DNA of 42,334 bases from Hyphomicrobiales bacterium (lineage in GTDB: Bacteria > Pseudomonadota > Alphaproteobacteria > Rhizobiales > Xanthobacteraceae). Positions 26,638-35,327 of this stretch are shown piece after piece (the stretch's first letter is position 1; every line of letters begins with the position of its first letter). The stretch lies in assembly GCA_016185205.1 (NCBI GenBank), contig JACPOA010000054.1, positions 1-42,334 of the forward strand, in the 5' to 3' direction. Made by a program: the position numbers and the translations under genes. The notes under the pieces were generated by a model that was given only the letters and a program-made list of their open reading frames with translations, was not told the origin of the DNA and did no database searches.

Positions 26638-26698
26638 CTACTCACATTAGGAGTAGAAATGTGAGTAGGAAATGCCCCAAACGGCGGTCTACTCACAT
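26638..26698. promoter_or_regulatory. Triplicated 10-mer at integrase start
   Basis: CTACTCACAT occurs at 26638-26647 and 26689-26698, and its exact complement ATGTGAGTAG at 26659-26668. The first two copies in opposite orientation form an inverted repeat, and the third ends on the integrase ATG. It is likely a binding site for the integrase or the AlpA-like factor, or an autoregulatory operator. Confidence 0.55.
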
Positions 26699-27896
26699 GG
26701 CGCTGTCGCAGCTTGCCATCAACAAAGCCAAGCCCAAGGACAAGCCGTACATGCTGTCCGACGGCGGCGGATTGCATCTCCAGATCGACACGTCGGGGAG
26801 CAAACTCTGGCGCATGCGTTTTCGCTTCGGTGGAAAAGCCAACATGATGTCGCTCGGATCCTACCCAGCGGTGTCACTCAAGGATGCCCGCGACAAGCGC
26901 GATGAACTCAAGAAGCAGCTCGCGGCCGGCATCAATCCGTCCCTGCGCAAGAAGCTTGACCGGATCAACGCAGCTTCGCCAAACACGTTTGGCGCCATCG
27001 CTGACGAGTACATCGCGAACCTCAAAGCCAACGACGCAGCAACCATCACAATCAGCAAGAACCGCTGGTTTCTCGAAGACCTCGCCGCGCCCATTCGCAA
27101 TCGTCCGGTGAACGAAATTCTTCCGGCCGAACTCCTCGATATTTTGAAGAAGATCGAAGGCAGCGGACGACGCGATACGGCTCACCGACTCCGATCGGTT
27201 ATGGGATCGGTCTTCCGGCTCGCGGTGGCGACCCTGCGTGCGACCAATGATCCGACTTATGCGCTCCGGGGTGCGCTCCTTAAAGTAAAAGTCAAACATC
27301 GAGCCGCGATAACGGACGAGCGCGAGCTTGGCCGGCTGCTCGTCGCGCTCGATGGATACGACGGCTGGCCGATCCTGCAATCGGCATTTCAATTCCTCAT
27401 CCTCACCATGTCTCGACCCGGTGACGTTCGGCACATGAAGAGAAACGAGGTTGATTTTGAGAAACGGCTGTGGCGCATCCCGGCGGAGCGCATGAAGATG
27501 CGCAGAGCGCACAACGTGCCCCTCTCTCGGCAGTCACTTGAGATACTGAAATCTGTTTGGCCCCTCAATGAAGGCCACGAACTGGTCTTTCCGTCGCTTC
27601 GCGCGCACAAGAAGCCGCTCTCGGAGAATGCCTTCAATTCTGTGTTGCGAGGCATGGGCTACCGGAAGGATCAAGCGACATCCCACGGCTTCCGTTCCAC
27701 GGCGAGCACAATCCTGAACGAGCGAGGCTACAGCCCCAACGTGATCGAAGCGGCCCTCGCCCATCAAGACGAGAACGAAATACGCCGCATCTACAATCGC
27801 GCTTTGTATCTGCCGGAGCGAAAGAAGCTGATGCAGGACTGGGCTGACCTGCTTGAAGACTTTAGGAAACAACAGTCGATTTCGCGCGCGGCGTGA
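26697..27896 (+). CDS. Tyrosine integrase, P4/DUF4102 type
   Basis: 399 residues. The N-terminal DUF4102 arm-binding domain (AINKAKPKDKPYMLSDGGGLHLQ, LGSYPAVSLKDARDKRDELKKQL) is followed by a core-binding domain and a C-terminal catalytic domain. Catalytic residues are the Arg in MSRPGDVRHM, HxxR in HGFRSTAS, His in ALAHQ and Tyr in RRIYNRALY. I chose ATG 26697, where the family begins; GTG 26661 with TAGGAG upstream is an alternative adding 12 residues. It would catalyse site-specific insertion at the adjacent tRNA-Leu. It is intact and possibly active. Confidence 0.93.
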   Translation: MALSQLAINKAKPKDKPYMLSDGGGLHLQIDTSGSKLWRMRFRFGGKANMMSLGSYPAVSLKDARDKRDELKKQLAAGINPSLRKKLDRINAASPNTFGAIADEYIANLKANDAATITISKNRWFLEDLAAPIRNRPVNEILPAELLDILKKIEGSGRRDTAHRLRSVMGSVFRLAVATLRATNDPTYALRGALLKVKVKHRAAITDERELGRLLVALDGYDGWPILQSAFQFLILTMSRPGDVRHMKRNEVDFEKRLWRIPAERMKMRRAHNVPLSRQSLEILKSVWPLNEGHELVFPSLRAHKKPLSENAFNSVLRGMGYRKDQATSHGFRSTASTILNERGYSPNVIEAALAHQDENEIRRIYNRALYLPERKKLMQDWADLLEDFRKQQSISRAA

Positions 27897-27904
27897 GCAG
27901 CTAT

Positions 27905-27920
27905 GTGCACATATGCGCAC
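27905..27920. promoter_or_regulatory. Near-palindrome upstream of alpA-like gene
   Basis: GTGCACATATGCGCAC matches its complement at 14 of 16 positions. It lies between the integrase stop and the AlpA-like gene. It is a possible operator. Confidence 0.3.
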
Positions 27921-28006
27921 GTTGAGGCGTTCCATATTTAATGGTATGTTTGTCGTCGCCCAGGGCTAACCGGGGCTTGCAAGCTCCCTTTCACGAGGGA
28001 CTTGCG

Positions 28007-28219
28007 ATGACACGGAAGCTCGTATCGAAGAAGGAACTCAAATCGATCTACGGCGTGCCATACTGTTTTGCGCACATCGCGCGACTCGAAGTCGCCGGCC
28101 AATTCCCTCCACGGGTACGGCTCGGAGCTTGCAGGGTGGCGTGGATCGCGGAAGAGGTGGAAGCCTGGATGAGGAGAGGATCGCCAACCGCGCTCAATCA
28201 AATCCTTCTTAAAGGGTGA
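28007..28219 (+). CDS. AlpA-like phage/island DNA-binding regulator
   Basis: 70 residues with the MerR-like winged helix of the AlpA family: KLVSKKELKSIYGVPYCFAHIARLEVAGQFPPRVRLGACRVAWIAEEVEAWMRR. AlpA proteins act as excisionase-like factors or activators of P4-type integrase genes. The start is ATG 28007 with GAGGGA upstream. It lies 110 bases after the integrase, the usual order in P4-like islands. A hairpin terminator follows the stop codon. Confidence 0.82.
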   Translation: MTRKLVSKKELKSIYGVPYCFAHIARLEVAGQFPPRVRLGACRVAWIAEEVEAWMRRGSPTALNQILLKG

Positions 28220-28220
28220 G

Positions 28221-28250
28221 GGGCCTGGGTCCAACCAGGTTCCTTTCATT
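28221..28250 (+). terminator. Hairpin terminator after alpA-like gene
   Basis: Stem ggggcctgg (28221-28229) pairs with ccaggttcc (28236-28244), including two G-U pairs. The loop is gtccaa, followed by T-rich tttcatttat. It lies between convergent alpA-like and hicA genes. Confidence 0.5.
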
Positions 28251-28273
28251 TATCAGCGCAACAAGCTCACGCC

Positions 28274-28501
28274 TTATAGAAGCGAGCGAAACTCCTCCTC
28301 ACTCAATCCAACATCCTTGATTATTTTCTTTAACAACCATCGCGGCAGATCGCCGGGATGCATCGGCACGGTCGTCACGATATGTCCGGTAACGGCATCG
28401 GCGTAGTAGCGGTGACTCCCTTTCTGGTGTGCGAGCACCAGACCTTTCTTGGTGAGGGCTCTATCCACGTCGCGCGCAGTGCACGGCGGCAGCCGGCTCA
28501 T
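28274..28501 (-). CDS. hicA: HicA-type mRNA interferase toxin
   Basis: 75 residues with the double-stranded-RNA-binding-like HicA fold: MSRLPPCTARDVDRALTKKG, then GSHRYY with the catalytic histidine, VPMHPGDLPRWLLKKIIKDVGLSEEEF. HicA cleaves mRNA when its HicB antitoxin is lost. No hicB is visible on either side. Instead, a 42-codon frame overlaps its start as ATGA and also overlaps the cusA stop, so hicA may be expressed from the cus transcript. It is either a solitary toxin or paired with an unusual short partner. Confidence 0.85.
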   Translation of the reverse strand: MSRLPPCTARDVDRALTKKGLVLAHQKGSHRYYADAVTGHIVTTVPMHPGDLPRWLLKKIIKDVGLSEEEFRSLL

Positions 28502-28626
28502 ACAATCGTCGGTATCTCCACATCCACACCAAGCGATACTTTCGCTGCTGAGCGTTCGACCGGCGGTTCCTGACCGTTGCGCTGCAGATTAGGCCATCTA
28601 AAATTCGCAGCGGATTCGTATTTCAA
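28498..28626 (-). CDS. Small ORF coupled to hicA (possible antitoxin remnant)
   Basis: A 42-codon frame from TTG 28626, with AAGGAG just upstream in the end of cusA, running to a TGA that overlaps the hicA ATG. It reads LKYESAANFRWPNL at the start and ends VSLGVDVEIPTIV. HicB antitoxins of this branch often begin MxYRVVL and end with an EVEV-like strand overlapping hicA in the same way, so it might be what remains after an internal deletion. The similarity is weak, and it could be chance. Confidence 0.3.
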   Translation of the reverse strand: MKYESAANFRWPNLQRNGQEPPVERSAAKVSLGVDVEIPTIV

Positions 28627-31600
28627 ACCGCTCCTTTGATCTTGTGACTGTGCCTCACCTCGCTCCACCATTTCCAGATGACATAGATGGCCGGATAAAT
28701 CAGCAGCCCCAAGATGAAGGTCGTGATAATCCCGCCCACCATTGGCGCAGCGATGCGTTTCATCACGTCAGAGCCGGTTCCGCTCGACCACATGATAGGT
28801 AGAAGTCCCATGAGGATCGCGAGAACCGTCATTATCTGAGGCCGAACGCGCTGGACGGCACCTTCTATGACAGCGGCCTCCAGATCGCCAATGCTGTTCA
28901 TTCGGCCTTCCCGCTTCCAGCGTTCATAGGCTAAATCCAAGTACAGGAGCATCACTATGCCGATCTCGGCATCCACGCCTGCCAACGCGATGATCCCCAC
29001 CCAGACGCCCACGCTGAGATTATAGCCCAGCAGCCACAACAGCAGGAACGCACCGACCAGAGAAAAAGGAACGGAAACCAGCACGATCAGCACTTTGGCC
29101 AGCGAACGCGCATTGAAGTAGAGCAGCACAGTGATGAGAGCGAGCGTGATGGGAATGACGTACATCAGGCGGCGCCCGGCGCGCTGCATTCCCTCGAACG
29201 AGCCGCTCCATTCCAGCCTGTAGCCCGCCGGCAGCTTCACCATATCGGCAACTACCTTGCGAGCGTCGTCCATATAACTGCCGGTGTCCCGATCGGCCAC
29301 GTCCACATAGACGTAGCCCACGAGTTGCGCCGCTTCGCTCTTGATCAAGGTAGGGCCGTCTACGAAACGCAGCTCGGCGAGTTCCCCCAAGGGCACTTGA
29401 GCGCCAGTGGGCGTGGCGACCAGCACCCGCTTCAACTTGTCGGTACTATCCCGCAGCTCACGCCCGTAACGGACGTTCACCGGAAAGCGCTGGCGGCCTT
29501 CGATCGTCTGCGTAACGTTGGCGCCGCCCACCGCCGCCTGGATAACTTCCTGCACGTCCATGACCGACAGCCCATAACGGGCAATGGCTTCGCGGTTGAT
29601 GTCGAAGTCCAGGTAGTAGCCCTGGCTCACGCGTTCGGCGAAGGCACTTCGCGTACCGCGAACTGTGCCCACGGCATCTTCCACTTGCGACAGGATCTTC
29701 CCAATTTCTGCAAGATCCGGTCCGAATACCTTTACTCCAATAGGAGTCCGTATGCCGGTGGAGAGCATGTCTATGCGCGCTTTGATCGGCATCGTCCAAC
29801 TGTTGGATGATCCAATCAGTTTTGTTTTCAGCGTCCGGTCCATCTCCCCGATCAGCTTGTCGGGAGTCATGCCTTTCCGCCACTGATCCGGCGGCTTGAG
29901 GTTGATGACCGTTTCGACCATTTCCAGCGGCGCGGGGTCGGTGGCGCTCTCGGCCCGTCCTGATTTGGCGAAGACGCTGGCGACTTCGGGAAAGTCCATC
30001 AAAATCTTGTTCTGCTCCTGGATCAACTGCTTCATCGTCTGGATAGAAGACCCGGGCAGCGTCGCGGGCATGTAAAGAATCGTTTCCTCCCAAAGCGGCG
30101 GCATGAATTCGCTGCCCAAGCGGGAGTAAATCGGCACGATGGCGGCAGTGGCTAAAACGGCGAGGGCGACCATCACGTAACGCTGTTTCAACACCAGCTT
30201 GGCAACCGGGAGATAGATCCAGATTAAGAAACGGTTGACTGGATTCTTCCCTTCGGCAGAAATTTTGCCCCGGATCAGCAGCATCATGAGGAGCTGCGTT
30301 ACAGTGATCGACAGGAGTGCCGCGAAGGCCATGCTGAACGACTTGGTGTACGCGAGCGGCTTGAACAGCCGGCCCTCCTGGTCCTGAAGGGCAAACACCG
30401 GCAGAAAACTGACAGTGATGATCAAAAGCGAGAAGAATAGCGATGGTCCCACCTCGCTGCTGGCTTCAATGAGAACTTCCAGGCGGGAGCGGCGCTGCTC
30501 CGGTGGCTTGCCCTGCTCGTGCTCAAGGTGTTTGTGTGCATTTTCGATCATCACTATGGCCGCATCCACCATCGCCCCGACGGCGATGGCAATGCCGCCT
30601 AAGCTCATGATGTTGCTCGTCAGCCCGATCCACTGCATGGCTGCCATCGCCATCAGGACCGCCAAAGGCAGTGTGATGATGGCGACCAGAGCGCTGCGGA
30701 CGTGGAACAAGAACACGATGCAGACCAGGCTGACGATGATACTTTCTTCGATAAGCTTCTCGCTCAGCGTCTCCACCGAATGCTTTATAAGCGTCGAACG
30801 GTCGTAGGTAACGACCAGTTCCACCCCTTCGGGCAGCGAAGGCTGGACCTTTTCCTTGATGAGTTCCTTGACGCGATTCAACACGTCATAGACGCTCTCG
30901 CCGAAGCGAACGACGACAATGCCTCCGGCAGCGTCGCCCATTCCATTGAAGTCCACCACGCCGCGACGGATGTCCGGGCCGATCTGGACGGAACCGATAT
31001 TGCGGACGAGAATGGGAGTTCCGTCGGACTGCGCCCCTACCGCCACATTCTCGATGTCGGCGGGCTTTTGAATATAGCCTCTACCGCGTACCATGTACTC
31101 TTTGCCGGTGAACTCCAATACTCGTCCGCCTACCTCTTGATTGCCCCGGCGAATTTGTTCGACCACCTTATTGATAGGGATCTTGTATGCCAGCAGCTTG
31201 TCCGGGTCGATTATGACTTGATACTGCTTGACGAAGCCTCCGACGGGAGCCACTTCCGCCACGCCTGGAACGGTGCGAATTTGGTATTGCACCTGCCAAT
31301 CCTGAAGCGTCCGAAGATCCGCCAGCGAGTGCTTTCCCGTCTTATCGATGAGCACGTATTCCATTGCCCATCCCACCCCTGACGCGTCCGGCCCCAGCTT
31401 GGGTGAGACACCTTGTGGCAGCTTGCCGGACATGCCGCTGAGGTACTCCAACACACGGCTGCGCGCCCAATAGAGGTCCGTGCCATCCTCGAAGATGACG
31501 TAAACCAGAGACTCGCCGTAGAAGCTGCTGGCACGCACCGCCTTGACCTTGGGGGCGGAGAGAAGCTGCGTTACGATAGGATATGTGATTTGGTCTTCGA

Positions 31601-31781
31601 TGATATTTGGACTGCGGTCTTCCCAGCCGGTGGAGACGATCACCTGCACCTCCGAGAGGTCGGGAATCGCATCGAGCGGTGTATTAAAGACGGCCCATAG
31701 TCCGCCACCGACAATGCCAACGACCATCAGCACCATGAGGAACGTATTGCGGGCGCTGAATTCAATGATCCGGGCGATCAT
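28623..31781 (-). CDS. cusA: Copper/silver RND efflux pump CusA
   Basis: 1052-residue heavy-metal-efflux RND transporter of the inner membrane, exporting Cu(I)/Ag(I) with proton uptake. The methionine triad of E. coli CusA is conserved at M571 (LYMPATL), M621 (APLEMVET) and M672 (RIDMLSTG), which argues for monovalent copper or silver rather than Zn/Co/Ni. The proton-relay acids D406 and E413 are present (GAMVDAAIVMIEN). The N-terminal helix and the two periplasmic loops after the first and seventh membrane segments have normal length. It is third in the operon after cusC and cusB (42 bases after cusB). The frame is intact. Confidence 0.95.
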   Translation of the reverse strand: MIARIIEFSARNTFLMVLMVVGIVGGGLWAVFNTPLDAIPDLSEVQVIVSTGWEDRSPNIIEDQITYPIVTQLLSAPKVKAVRASSFYGESLVYVIFEDGTDLYWARSRVLEYLSGMSGKLPQGVSPKLGPDASGVGWAMEYVLIDKTGKHSLADLRTLQDWQVQYQIRTVPGVAEVAPVGGFVKQYQVIIDPDKLLAYKIPINKVVEQIRRGNQEVGGRVLEFTGKEYMVRGRGYIQKPADIENVAVGAQSDGTPILVRNIGSVQIGPDIRRGVVDFNGMGDAAGGIVVVRFGESVYDVLNRVKELIKEKVQPSLPEGVELVVTYDRSTLIKHSVETLSEKLIEESIIVSLVCIVFLFHVRSALVAIITLPLAVLMAMAAMQWIGLTSNIMSLGGIAIAVGAMVDAAIVMIENAHKHLEHEQGKPPEQRRSRLEVLIEASSEVGPSLFFSLLIITVSFLPVFALQDQEGRLFKPLAYTKSFSMAFAALLSITVTQLLMMLLIRGKISAEGKNPVNRFLIWIYLPVAKLVLKQRYVMVALAVLATAAIVPIYSRLGSEFMPPLWEETILYMPATLPGSSIQTMKQLIQEQNKILMDFPEVASVFAKSGRAESATDPAPLEMVETVINLKPPDQWRKGMTPDKLIGEMDRTLKTKLIGSSNSWTMPIKARIDMLSTGIRTPIGVKVFGPDLAEIGKILSQVEDAVGTVRGTRSAFAERVSQGYYLDFDINREAIARYGLSVMDVQEVIQAAVGGANVTQTIEGRQRFPVNVRYGRELRDSTDKLKRVLVATPTGAQVPLGELAELRFVDGPTLIKSEAAQLVGYVYVDVADRDTGSYMDDARKVVADMVKLPAGYRLEWSGSFEGMQRAGRRLMYVIPITLALITVLLYFNARSLAKVLIVLVSVPFSLVGAFLLLWLLGYNLSVGVWVGIIALAGVDAEIGIVMLLYLDLAYERWKREGRMNSIGDLEAAVIEGAVQRVRPQIMTVLAILMGLLPIMWSSGTGSDVMKRIAAPMVGGIITTFILGLLIYPAIYVIWKWWSEVRHSHKIKGAV

Positions 31782-31823
31782 GAGTTGCTCTCAGTGGTGT
31801 TTGCGTGGATTTGCGAGATGGCG

Positions 31824-33098
31824 TCAGTGCTTCGCTCCGGAGTGGTCCCCGCCTTGCTTGGCGGCCGTTCCATCCTTGTCCTCCTGTTTCGCGGCAGGCT
31901 TCTTGTCGCCGGCTGTACCGCTACCGCCCATGCCGGGCATGCCCGCCATGCTCCCGCCGCCAGCTTGCAACCGGCTTTCGGAATCGATCAGGAAGTTGGC
32001 GGAAGTGACCACTTTATCCCCGGCTTTCAGGCCATCGAGAATCTGGAAGCGATCCCCGAACTGCAAAGAGCTGATCTTTACTTGCACCGGAACGAAGCGG
32101 TCTTCGGAAACGGCGCGAAAGGCGATGTCACGCTCTCCGGTGCGGATGACGGCGGATATTGGGACGGTCAAGCCGCTGCCCATCGCATCGGTAATCAAGA
32201 TATTGCCAAACATGCCCGGCTTGAATTCGCCATCGGGATTGAGCAATTCAACACGCACTTGCACCGACCGGGACATCTCATCCACAACCGGATCAATGAA
32301 CACGACTTTCCCGGTGAACTTTCGCGTTGGCAGTGCTGGAAATGACACCGTCGCCGGCATTCCGACGTTGATGTGCGGCAATTCATATTCAAAGATCTTG
32401 GCCTGCAACCATACCGTCGAAAGGTCGGCTACCACGTAAAGTTCGCCCTGGGGCATGACATACTGGCCTTCAAACGCCTTCTTCTCCAATACCGTGCCGG
32501 AAATGGGACTTCGCAAAATCAGCGTCTTTCCCGGTTTCCCGGTTTTCACCAACGCCTCGATCTCGTCCCGAGGTACGTCCCACAGATCCAGACGCTGGCG
32601 AGCGGTCTCCACCACCGTTTGTTGATCCCCTATTCCGGCTCCGGCGGATCGTAACGCCGATAGGAGCTCACGCTGTGCCGTATAGAACGCCGGACTGTAG
32701 ATCGAGAGCATCGGGTCGCCAGCCTTCACCTGTTGGCCGGTGAACGAGACGAACAGCTTTTCGACCCAGCCTTCCGTTTTCAAGTGAATGTGGGCAACCT
32801 TGGTTTCATTGGGACGCACGATGCCCACGGTGCGGACAGTCATTGTCAGCGGCGTCTCCTCCACGCTTCCCAGCACGACCCCGATCCGTTGTTGGACCTC
32901 TTGGCCGATGCCGACTTCGGCGTATCCCGCCAGCGGGCTCTTCGCCGTGGGGGCGTCGGCCGGCTTTGGCATTTCCATGCCAGGCATCGTCCCGCCCGGC
33001 GCTGCCCCTTGTTGCCCGTGAACAGAATGGACGATGCTGAAGATCAACAGCGTTGCCAATGCCGGTCCGGCCAGACGTGCGTATCTCTTCCTTGACAT
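31824..33098 (-). CDS. cusB: RND periplasmic adaptor CusB
   Basis: 424 residues with a signal peptide (about 1-28). An N-terminal methionine-rich stretch (MPGMEMPKP) resembles the metal-binding N-terminus of CusB. This is followed by the membrane-fusion core: GWVEKLFVSFTGQQVKAGDP (lipoyl half), alpha-hairpin, RSPISGTVLEKKAFEGQYV (second lipoyl half), beta-barrel and membrane-proximal domain. The C-terminus adds another Met/Gly-rich and His-ending segment (MAGMPGMGG; HSGAKH). It bridges CusA and the outer-membrane channel and hands metal to the pump. The gene is 32 bases downstream of cusC. Confidence 0.93.
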   Translation of the reverse strand: MSRKRYARLAGPALATLLIFSIVHSVHGQQGAAPGGTMPGMEMPKPADAPTAKSPLAGYAEVGIGQEVQQRIGVVLGSVEETPLTMTVRTVGIVRPNETKVAHIHLKTEGWVEKLFVSFTGQQVKAGDPMLSIYSPAFYTAQRELLSALRSAGAGIGDQQTVVETARQRLDLWDVPRDEIEALVKTGKPGKTLILRSPISGTVLEKKAFEGQYVMPQGELYVVADLSTVWLQAKIFEYELPHINVGMPATVSFPALPTRKFTGKVVFIDPVVDEMSRSVQVRVELLNPDGEFKPGMFGNILITDAMGSGLTVPISAVIRTGERDIAFRAVSEDRFVPVQVKISSLQFGDRFQILDGLKAGDKVVTSANFLIDSESRLQAGGGSMAGMPGMGGSGTAGDKKPAAKQEDKDGTAAKQGGDHSGAKH

Positions 33099-33130
33099 GG
33101 GACTTCCTCGCGATGGTCCGTGCGGTTTTG

Positions 33131-34543
33131 CTATCGCGCGGGTGCGACCGGCGACGCCGGTCGGCCGAGCATCTCGATGTCCACACCCGCAAGCGCCTCG
33201 ATTTCCGCCAACCGCTTCTCCCGTTCTATTCGGACTTGGGCAACCGTTCGACGGACTGCGATCAACATCCGCTGGCTATCGATGAGATCCGCGAAGGCCA
33301 CCTTTCCCGACGCATAGTCGTTGCGGGAGCTGTTGATCAACTGTTCGGCGGCCGGCACGACACGCTGACGATACAATGCCGTTTGCCGCTCCGCGTTCCG
33401 CATGATGTACAAGTTCGCCACAAAGCTCGCGGCGCGGTCTTTCTCAGTTTGCCGGAGCATGGCTTCTGACGACCGCGTCATGGCCTCCGCCTCCCTGATT
33501 GCCCCGCGGATCGCCGGCAGCTTTGTCGGCAGCATCACCATTGTCGAGATAACCTGCGAAACATTACCGGTAACGCTTCCGGAGGGAACAAAATCAGGCA
33601 GATAGGCCAGCCTTGCGAGTTCTATCGCATTCTTCCGTCCCGCCACCTGCCGGGCAAGCCCGGCCAGTTCCGGGTTTTGTTCAACGGCGACGGCAATAAG
33701 CTGCGCATCACCGGCGGCGACAGGGCGTGGTGAGGGCAGAGTTGGCGGAAGTCTCAACGGCGCCTTGGCGTCGCGCGCGAGCATGCCATTGAGCATACCG
33801 CGCATTGAATTGGCTTCTGCTTCCAAGTTTGCCAATTCGTTCTCCGCGATCTGCGACTCGATCTGAGCTTTCAGCAAGTCCTGCAGCGGACCGCCAGCCT
33901 GCGCACGGCTGGCGGCGGAATCGCTTACGAGCTTGAGCAGCCGCAAATTGTCGCGCTCGATGCGAACTTTCTCTTCGCTCAGAGCCAAATCCAAATACGT
34001 GGATAGTACCCGCCGCTGAAGGTCGAATTTGACCGCGCGAAGTTTTTCGCCGGCTTGCCTGGCCGCTTCCAGCGCGATTTCGCCGGCTGTCTGCACTTTG
34101 ATTGGTAGCGACAGATTCATGGATGGATCGAAGCCGACGCCCACCGTCGTTCGGTCCCAAGACTTTATATTTTCGGGCGAGAACATATAACTGAAGCTGA
34201 CGGCGATGTTACTGTTGGGCCACGTTGCGGCTTGATCGATCCGAGCAAATGCCGCCTTCCACTCGAAGTAGGCCGATTCCAATTCGCCGTTGGCAAGAAA
34301 TGCGCGCCGCAAAACGTCGCGCCAATGCACATGCGCCCGCAACGCCGGCAACTGACGTGTTTCAACGGGCGGCTCAAAGACCGGCGAAACCGAATTGAGC
34401 TTCGCCTCCTCCTCGGACGCGCCTTGCGGTGCGAGAACACAACCGGCGAGGCCCAACGTCATCGCCACGCTGGCACTTACGATTAAAGAGCGGACTAACC
34501 GTCCTTTTGGTACCAACGCACTCATTGCTGGACTATGGCTCAT
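33131..34543 (-). CDS. Outer-membrane efflux channel, TolC/CusC type
   Basis: 470 residues. The leader ends in LGLAGC, a lipobox, so it is probably an acylated outer-membrane lipoprotein like CusC. Two repeats of the OEP domain follow with long coiled-coil helices (residues about 150-260 and 360-450, e.g. QRRVLSTYLDLALSEEKVRIERDNL and LYRQRVVPAAEQLINSSRNDYASGKV). It is first of the three efflux genes and completes the tripartite pump. The alternative start is Met 7. The frame is intact. Confidence 0.9.
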   Translation of the reverse strand: MSHSPAMSALVPKGRLVRSLIVSASVAMTLGLAGCVLAPQGASEEEAKLNSVSPVFEPPVETRQLPALRAHVHWRDVLRRAFLANGELESAYFEWKAAFARIDQAATWPNSNIAVSFSYMFSPENIKSWDRTTVGVGFDPSMNLSLPIKVQTAGEIALEAARQAGEKLRAVKFDLQRRVLSTYLDLALSEEKVRIERDNLRLLKLVSDSAASRAQAGGPLQDLLKAQIESQIAENELANLEAEANSMRGMLNGMLARDAKAPLRLPPTLPSPRPVAAGDAQLIAVAVEQNPELAGLARQVAGRKNAIELARLAYLPDFVPSGSVTGNVSQVISTMVMLPTKLPAIRGAIREAEAMTRSSEAMLRQTEKDRAASFVANLYIMRNAERQTALYRQRVVPAAEQLINSSRNDYASGKVAFADLIDSQRMLIAVRRTVAQVRIEREKRLAEIEALAGVDIEMLGRPASPVAPAR

Positions 34544-34607
34544 GGAAGCGTCGTATGATTCCGGTTGTTAGCGAAGTCACATCTGCAGGAAAGCGTGCTC
34601 CTGGTAG

Positions 34608-35085
34608 TTATCGGGTCTCATTGGCAGCGGCGCGTCGAAGCACTTCTGCAGGCGCCAAGCCGAAGAACAGTTTCGACAAGAAGCTGACTGGATATGGAAC
34701 GATCTGGACGAAGTCTGGGTTGATCAGAGGTAGCAGCAAGAGAAAATTGAATGCCCAGTCGCCGACAAGTGCCGTCACTACCACTGCATAGAGGCGGATG
34801 CCTTGAAGCGAGGGGCCCATTAGCGCATGGCAACCGGGCGCAACGGCGATGCCAAGCGGTGATTGCGGCAGCCATGTGAATAGCCACGCCCGCCAGAACA
34901 CCCAATGTAGCAGATGAAATTTCAAGACCTACGACAGCGACGACCCCATACGCGACATTCACAGCCGAAATATTGGCCAAGATGCCGAAGGCCGCGATCC
35001 AGATGACTTCTGCACTTCCTCCAGCAACGCCAGCGAGAATACCGTATTTGATGATTTTGGTGCGGCCCGATTGACTGACGGACAT
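34608..35085 (-). pseudogene. Frameshifted small membrane protein gene
   Basis: The first half reads MSVSQSGRTKIIKYGILAGVAGGSAEVIWIAAFGILA through AIHMAAAIT. The second half continues one frame over from LGIAVAPGCHALMG to FLLLLPLINPDFVQIVPYPVSFLSKLFFGLAPAEVLRR, both being hydrophobic helices of one roughly 155-residue protein. The frame changes near 34855-34865. It lies directly upstream of cusC on the same strand. I do not know its function; such small four-helix proteins occur beside metal-efflux genes. It is a pseudogene or a single-base sequencing error. Confidence 0.72.
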
Positions 35086-35327
35086 TCTGGATCTCACGCT
35101 TTTTGCCGTTATGCAAGCTTATCCAAGAAGCTGCCGAGCTTGATTAATCCAGATTAAAGACCAGGCAGGATAAGTGGAAAAACTTTATATTGGAAAGCTT
35201 TGCGCTCGTCTATGGCGGTAATTCTGCATATGACGCCGTTGAGGACGAGTTCGGAGATCCTACGGAATCTCATGATTCGCTTGTGGCACCGGTGTGTATG
35301 CATGAGCGTGAGGGGGTGGGCTCATGA
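35086..35327. other. AT-richer gap with possible gene fragment
   Basis: There is no complete gene. A plus-strand frame at about 35149-35327 is open without a good start codon (FALVYGGNSAYDAVEDEFGDP in part) and ends TGA; it may be a truncated gene. The promoter of the efflux genes could also lie here, but I see no convincing -35/-10 pair or known copper operator. Confidence 0.35.

Noticed and set aside
35149-35327. Short plus-strand open frame before the IS relic
   Set aside because: No credible start codon or ribosome site and no family likeness; noted only as a possible fragment.
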